Origin: Sphingobacterium sp.
Lineage (GTDB): Bacteria > Bacteroidota > Bacteroidia > Sphingobacteriales > Sphingobacteriaceae
Length of the DNA stretch: 24,196 bases
Direction: 5' to 3'
NCBI GenBank assembly: GCA_030146225.1
Contig: JASLCA010000125.1
Coordinates: 1-24,196 of the forward strand
The position numbers and the translations under genes are program-made. Positions 22,512 to 24,196 of this stretch are shown here, piece after piece. Numbering within the stretch: position 1 is the stretch's first letter; the number at the start of each line of letters is the position of its first letter. Below the pieces are notes generated by a model. That model was not told where the DNA came from. It did not search any database and saw only the letters and a program-made list of their open reading frames with translations.

Positions 22512-24196
22512 CTAGTTTCGCTTGATTAAAACTGAACCTTTTAACACTTCTTTCTTACCTGATTTGCTCGCTTCAATAAAGTAGAAGTATGTGCCTGCAT
22601 TTAAGCCGGTACCATTCCACTCATTGTTGTAGTTATCATTGCTATACACTTCATTCCCCCATCTATTGATAATCTTCAAGCTTACCTTATCGTAGGCCTC
22701 TAGCCCAAGAATAAAGAAGGTATCATTTGTATTATCATTATTCGGTGTAAATGCATTTGGAATAATCAATGGATTATCAGCGATTTTCACGCGTACTTCA
22801 GCTTCATTACTCCATTCTCCTTTGATATCCTGTACCCTGTAGCTAAATACATCAGTTCCTGAAGCATCTTTATTCGAAGTATAGCTGATCGTACCATCGA
22901 TATTAGCGGTGGCAGTTCCTGCAGTAGGCTGTTTTACGAGCATTACCGTAGCCGGGTTTATAGCCCATAAGGTAACCTCGTCATTTGCCAAGACTTCAAT
23001 CACAATCTTGTTGGCAGCCTTTGCTTCGGCCTCGTCATCATTGGCTTGGATACGCGGAACTACAACAGGAATAGGATCTGTGTCATCCTTATCATCCTCA
23101 GGGTCCGTACCAAACTCCTTGCCTGGTCTCCATACCGAAACCCCATTGCTCACCGTAGCTCCAGCAGTCTCCTCGACCTGTGCTGTTACCTTCACAACAA
23201 TAAGCCCACCTACGGCTACCGGAGCGGTCGTCATCACAATTGCATTATTCCCATTGGCATTGATCGTAGCATTATTACTACTAATCATAAAGTCAACAAT
23301 ACGCAAGCCTTGACCTGGGCGCTCAGTAAGATGAATTGTTTTACCTTTCTCAATAACTGAAGGTCCATCATTTTTCACCTCAATGGTAAATGTGGTGCTT
23401 TCTCCAATCTTCACAGTAGTCTGATCTGCTTTCTTTTTAACTGAAAGCTTCGTCTCGTAGACTACAGGTATTTCTGGTGTTTTATCCTCATCATCCGGTG
23501 TCTCGGTAACGGGCTTCTCTGGTCCCCAAACCTTGATACCATTGCTAATGCTTACTGGTGCATCCGCAGCTACTGTAGCACTTACCTTCACCACGATCGT
23601 TCCAGCAATAGCTACACTTTCAGTAGCGGTTACCGTAGCTGTATTGCCCGTTCCAAGCACTGTTGCGTTCTTGGAAACAACCTCATAGCCTGTGATTGTC
23701 AAGCCTGCACTTGGCGCTTCTCCTAGTTTAATCGTTCTGCCAATTGCCAATGCTGCTGGACCATTATTCGTTAAGGTTATTGTAAAGCTTGTCTGTGCGC
23801 CTGCTTTAACAGACAATTCATCTGCCTGCTTAGTCACACTGATTACATTAGCCACTTTGAAGTTTGCGGTAGCTGGGCTGCCTGCAATATCCTTGGTATC
23901 TACTAACGCTGCTACAACGACTTCACCTGCCTTGGTAGAGCTAACCTGCAGTACAGCTACTCCAGCTGCATCTGTAGTCAGGGTCTGCGCAGTGGAGCTA
24001 CCATCTGGATGGTTAATATTAAATACAACATCTTGGTTGGCTATAGCATTACCATTCTTGTCGACTAGTGTTGCTGTAAACTCATTGTAGTCTACCCCAT
24101 CTGCTATCGCATTGTCTTTCGTAACAACTAGTTTGGACTTCGTATGGTCAACTGCACCTGCAATAAAGGTTACAATAGCAGGACTATTTATAGTTA
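22512..24196 (-). CDS. Type IX-secreted multidomain adhesin, 5' end cut by window edge
   Basis: The frame is open from the stop at 22512 to the right edge. A GTG at 23853-23855 could be taken as a start, but the frame continues upstream for 113 further codons without a stop and reads as another domain, so the start lies outside the window. From the N-terminal side: an invasin/intimin-like Big_1 domain (KDNAIADGVDYNEFTATLVD, then DKNGNAIANQDVVF and a closing AGSPATANFKVA; about 23850-24130), preceded by the tail of another such repeat; two DUF11-like domains (23460-23843 and 23061-23450), each ending in an acidic linker; a Big_17/cadherin-like domain with VLANDEV (about 22780-23050); and a C-terminal type B sorting domain with IIPNAFTPNNDNTNDTF and IINRWGNEVY (22512-22780). 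It should be exported by type IX secretion and stay on the surface as a large adhesin. Confidence 0.92.
   Translation of the reverse strand, partial: TINSPAIVTFIAGAVDHTKSKLVVTKDNAIADGVDYNEFTATLVDKNGNAIANQDVVFNINHPDGSSTAQTLTTDAAGVAVLQVSSTKAGEVVVAALVDTKDIAGSPATANFKVANVISVTKQADELSVKAGAQTSFTITLTNNGPAALAIGRTIKLGEAPSAGLTITGYEVVSKNATVLGTGNTATVTATESVAIAGTIVVKVSATVAADAPVSISNGIKVWGPEKPVTETPDDEDKTPEIPVVYETKLSVKKKADQTTVKIGESTTFTIEVKNDGPSVIEKGKTIHLTERPGQGLRIVDFMISSNNATINANGNNAIVMTTAPVAVGGLIVVKVTAQVEETAGATVSNGVSVWRPGKEFGTDPEDDKDDTDPIPVVVPRIQANDDEAEAKAANKIVIEVLANDEVTLWAINPATVMLVKQPTAGTATANIDGTISYTSNKDASGTDVFSYRVQDIKGEWSNEAEVRVKIADNPLIIPNAFTPNNDNTNDTFFILGLEAYDKVSLKIINRWGNEVYSNDNYNNEWNGTGLNAGTYFYFIEASKSGKKEVLKGSVLIKRN
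23061..23843 (-). repeat. Two tandem DUF11-like protein repeats with acidic linkers
   Basis: The two units start SVTKQADELSVKAG and SVKKKADQTTVKIG, 132 residues apart, share TFTI-type strands, a 'NGP/DGP' turn, GTIVVKV/GLIVVKV and a VSISNGIKVW/TVSNGVSVW closing strand. Each ends in an acidic linker with PDDEDKTPEIPVV or DPEDDKDDTDPIPVV. Confidence 0.85.

Noticed and set aside
23853..23855. GTG as start of the adhesin gene
   Set aside because: The frame continues upstream without a stop and encodes a recognisable Big_1 domain up to the window edge.
22909..24090. Three plus-strand open frames of 104-134 codons opposite the adhesin
   Set aside because: They are rich in A, T, S and V because of the antisense of repetitive beta-domain codons; the adhesin frame has clear domains throughout.

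Overview
The window looks like chromosomal DNA of a Bacteroidota bacterium, most likely of the Sphingobacterium/Pedobacter group. The reasons are a SusC/SusD outer-membrane pair with an ECF sigma factor and FecR-type anti-sigma factor, a PorP/SprF protein beside an OmpA protein and a type IX secretion type B sorting domain, DUF4836-like proteins, start codons without Shine-Dalgarno sequences, and promoters of the Bacteroidota TTTG-N19-TAnnTTTG kind. The genus is inferred from gene content only.

Layout, left to right. (1) 1-2259, plus strand: the end of a DUF4836-like protein, a terminator, then a membrane-anchored protein that shares its central motif. (2) 2340-3579, minus strand: a Xer tyrosine recombinase followed 13 bases later by a short ribosome hibernation factor, closed by a two-way terminator. 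(3) 3849-16970, minus strand: an apparent eight-gene, 13-kb operon in the order ECF sigma factor, FecR anti-sigma, SusC-like TonB-dependent receptor with a signalling (STN) domain, SusD-like lipoprotein, small beta-sandwich lipoprotein, M16 zinc protease, large lipoprotein with a predicted beta-propeller, and periplasmic metallophosphoesterase. (4) 17396-19402, plus strand: a FUSC/YccS-type inner-membrane protein with its own well-formed promoter. (5) 19501-24196, minus strand: a type IX secretion cargo unit in the order surface adhesin (cut by the right edge), PorP/SprF, OmpA-like peptidoglycan-binding protein.

The eight-gene operon is the centre of interest. SusC, FecR and the sigma factor form a FecA-FecR-FecI-like circuit: a ligand bound at the cell surface would signal through the STN domain to FecR and release the sigma factor. 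The other genes carry no glycosidase or polysaccharide lyase; the enzymes are a protease and a phosphoesterase, so the imported substrate is more likely peptide-like, phosphorylated or a cofactor than a plain glycan. The operon also has three RNA/DNA inverted repeats that no gene explains: at the sigma promoter (17027-17055), directly before the fecR start (16336-16370), and between the propeller lipoprotein and the phosphoesterase (5358-5405).

I found no rRNA, tRNA, CRISPR array, insertion sequence or phage gene. No wholly unknown system is evident; the most unusual points are the enzyme content and hairpins of the SusCD operon, the methionine-free sigma factor that must start on a non-ATG codon, and the adhesin, which is longer than its apparent GTG start suggests.
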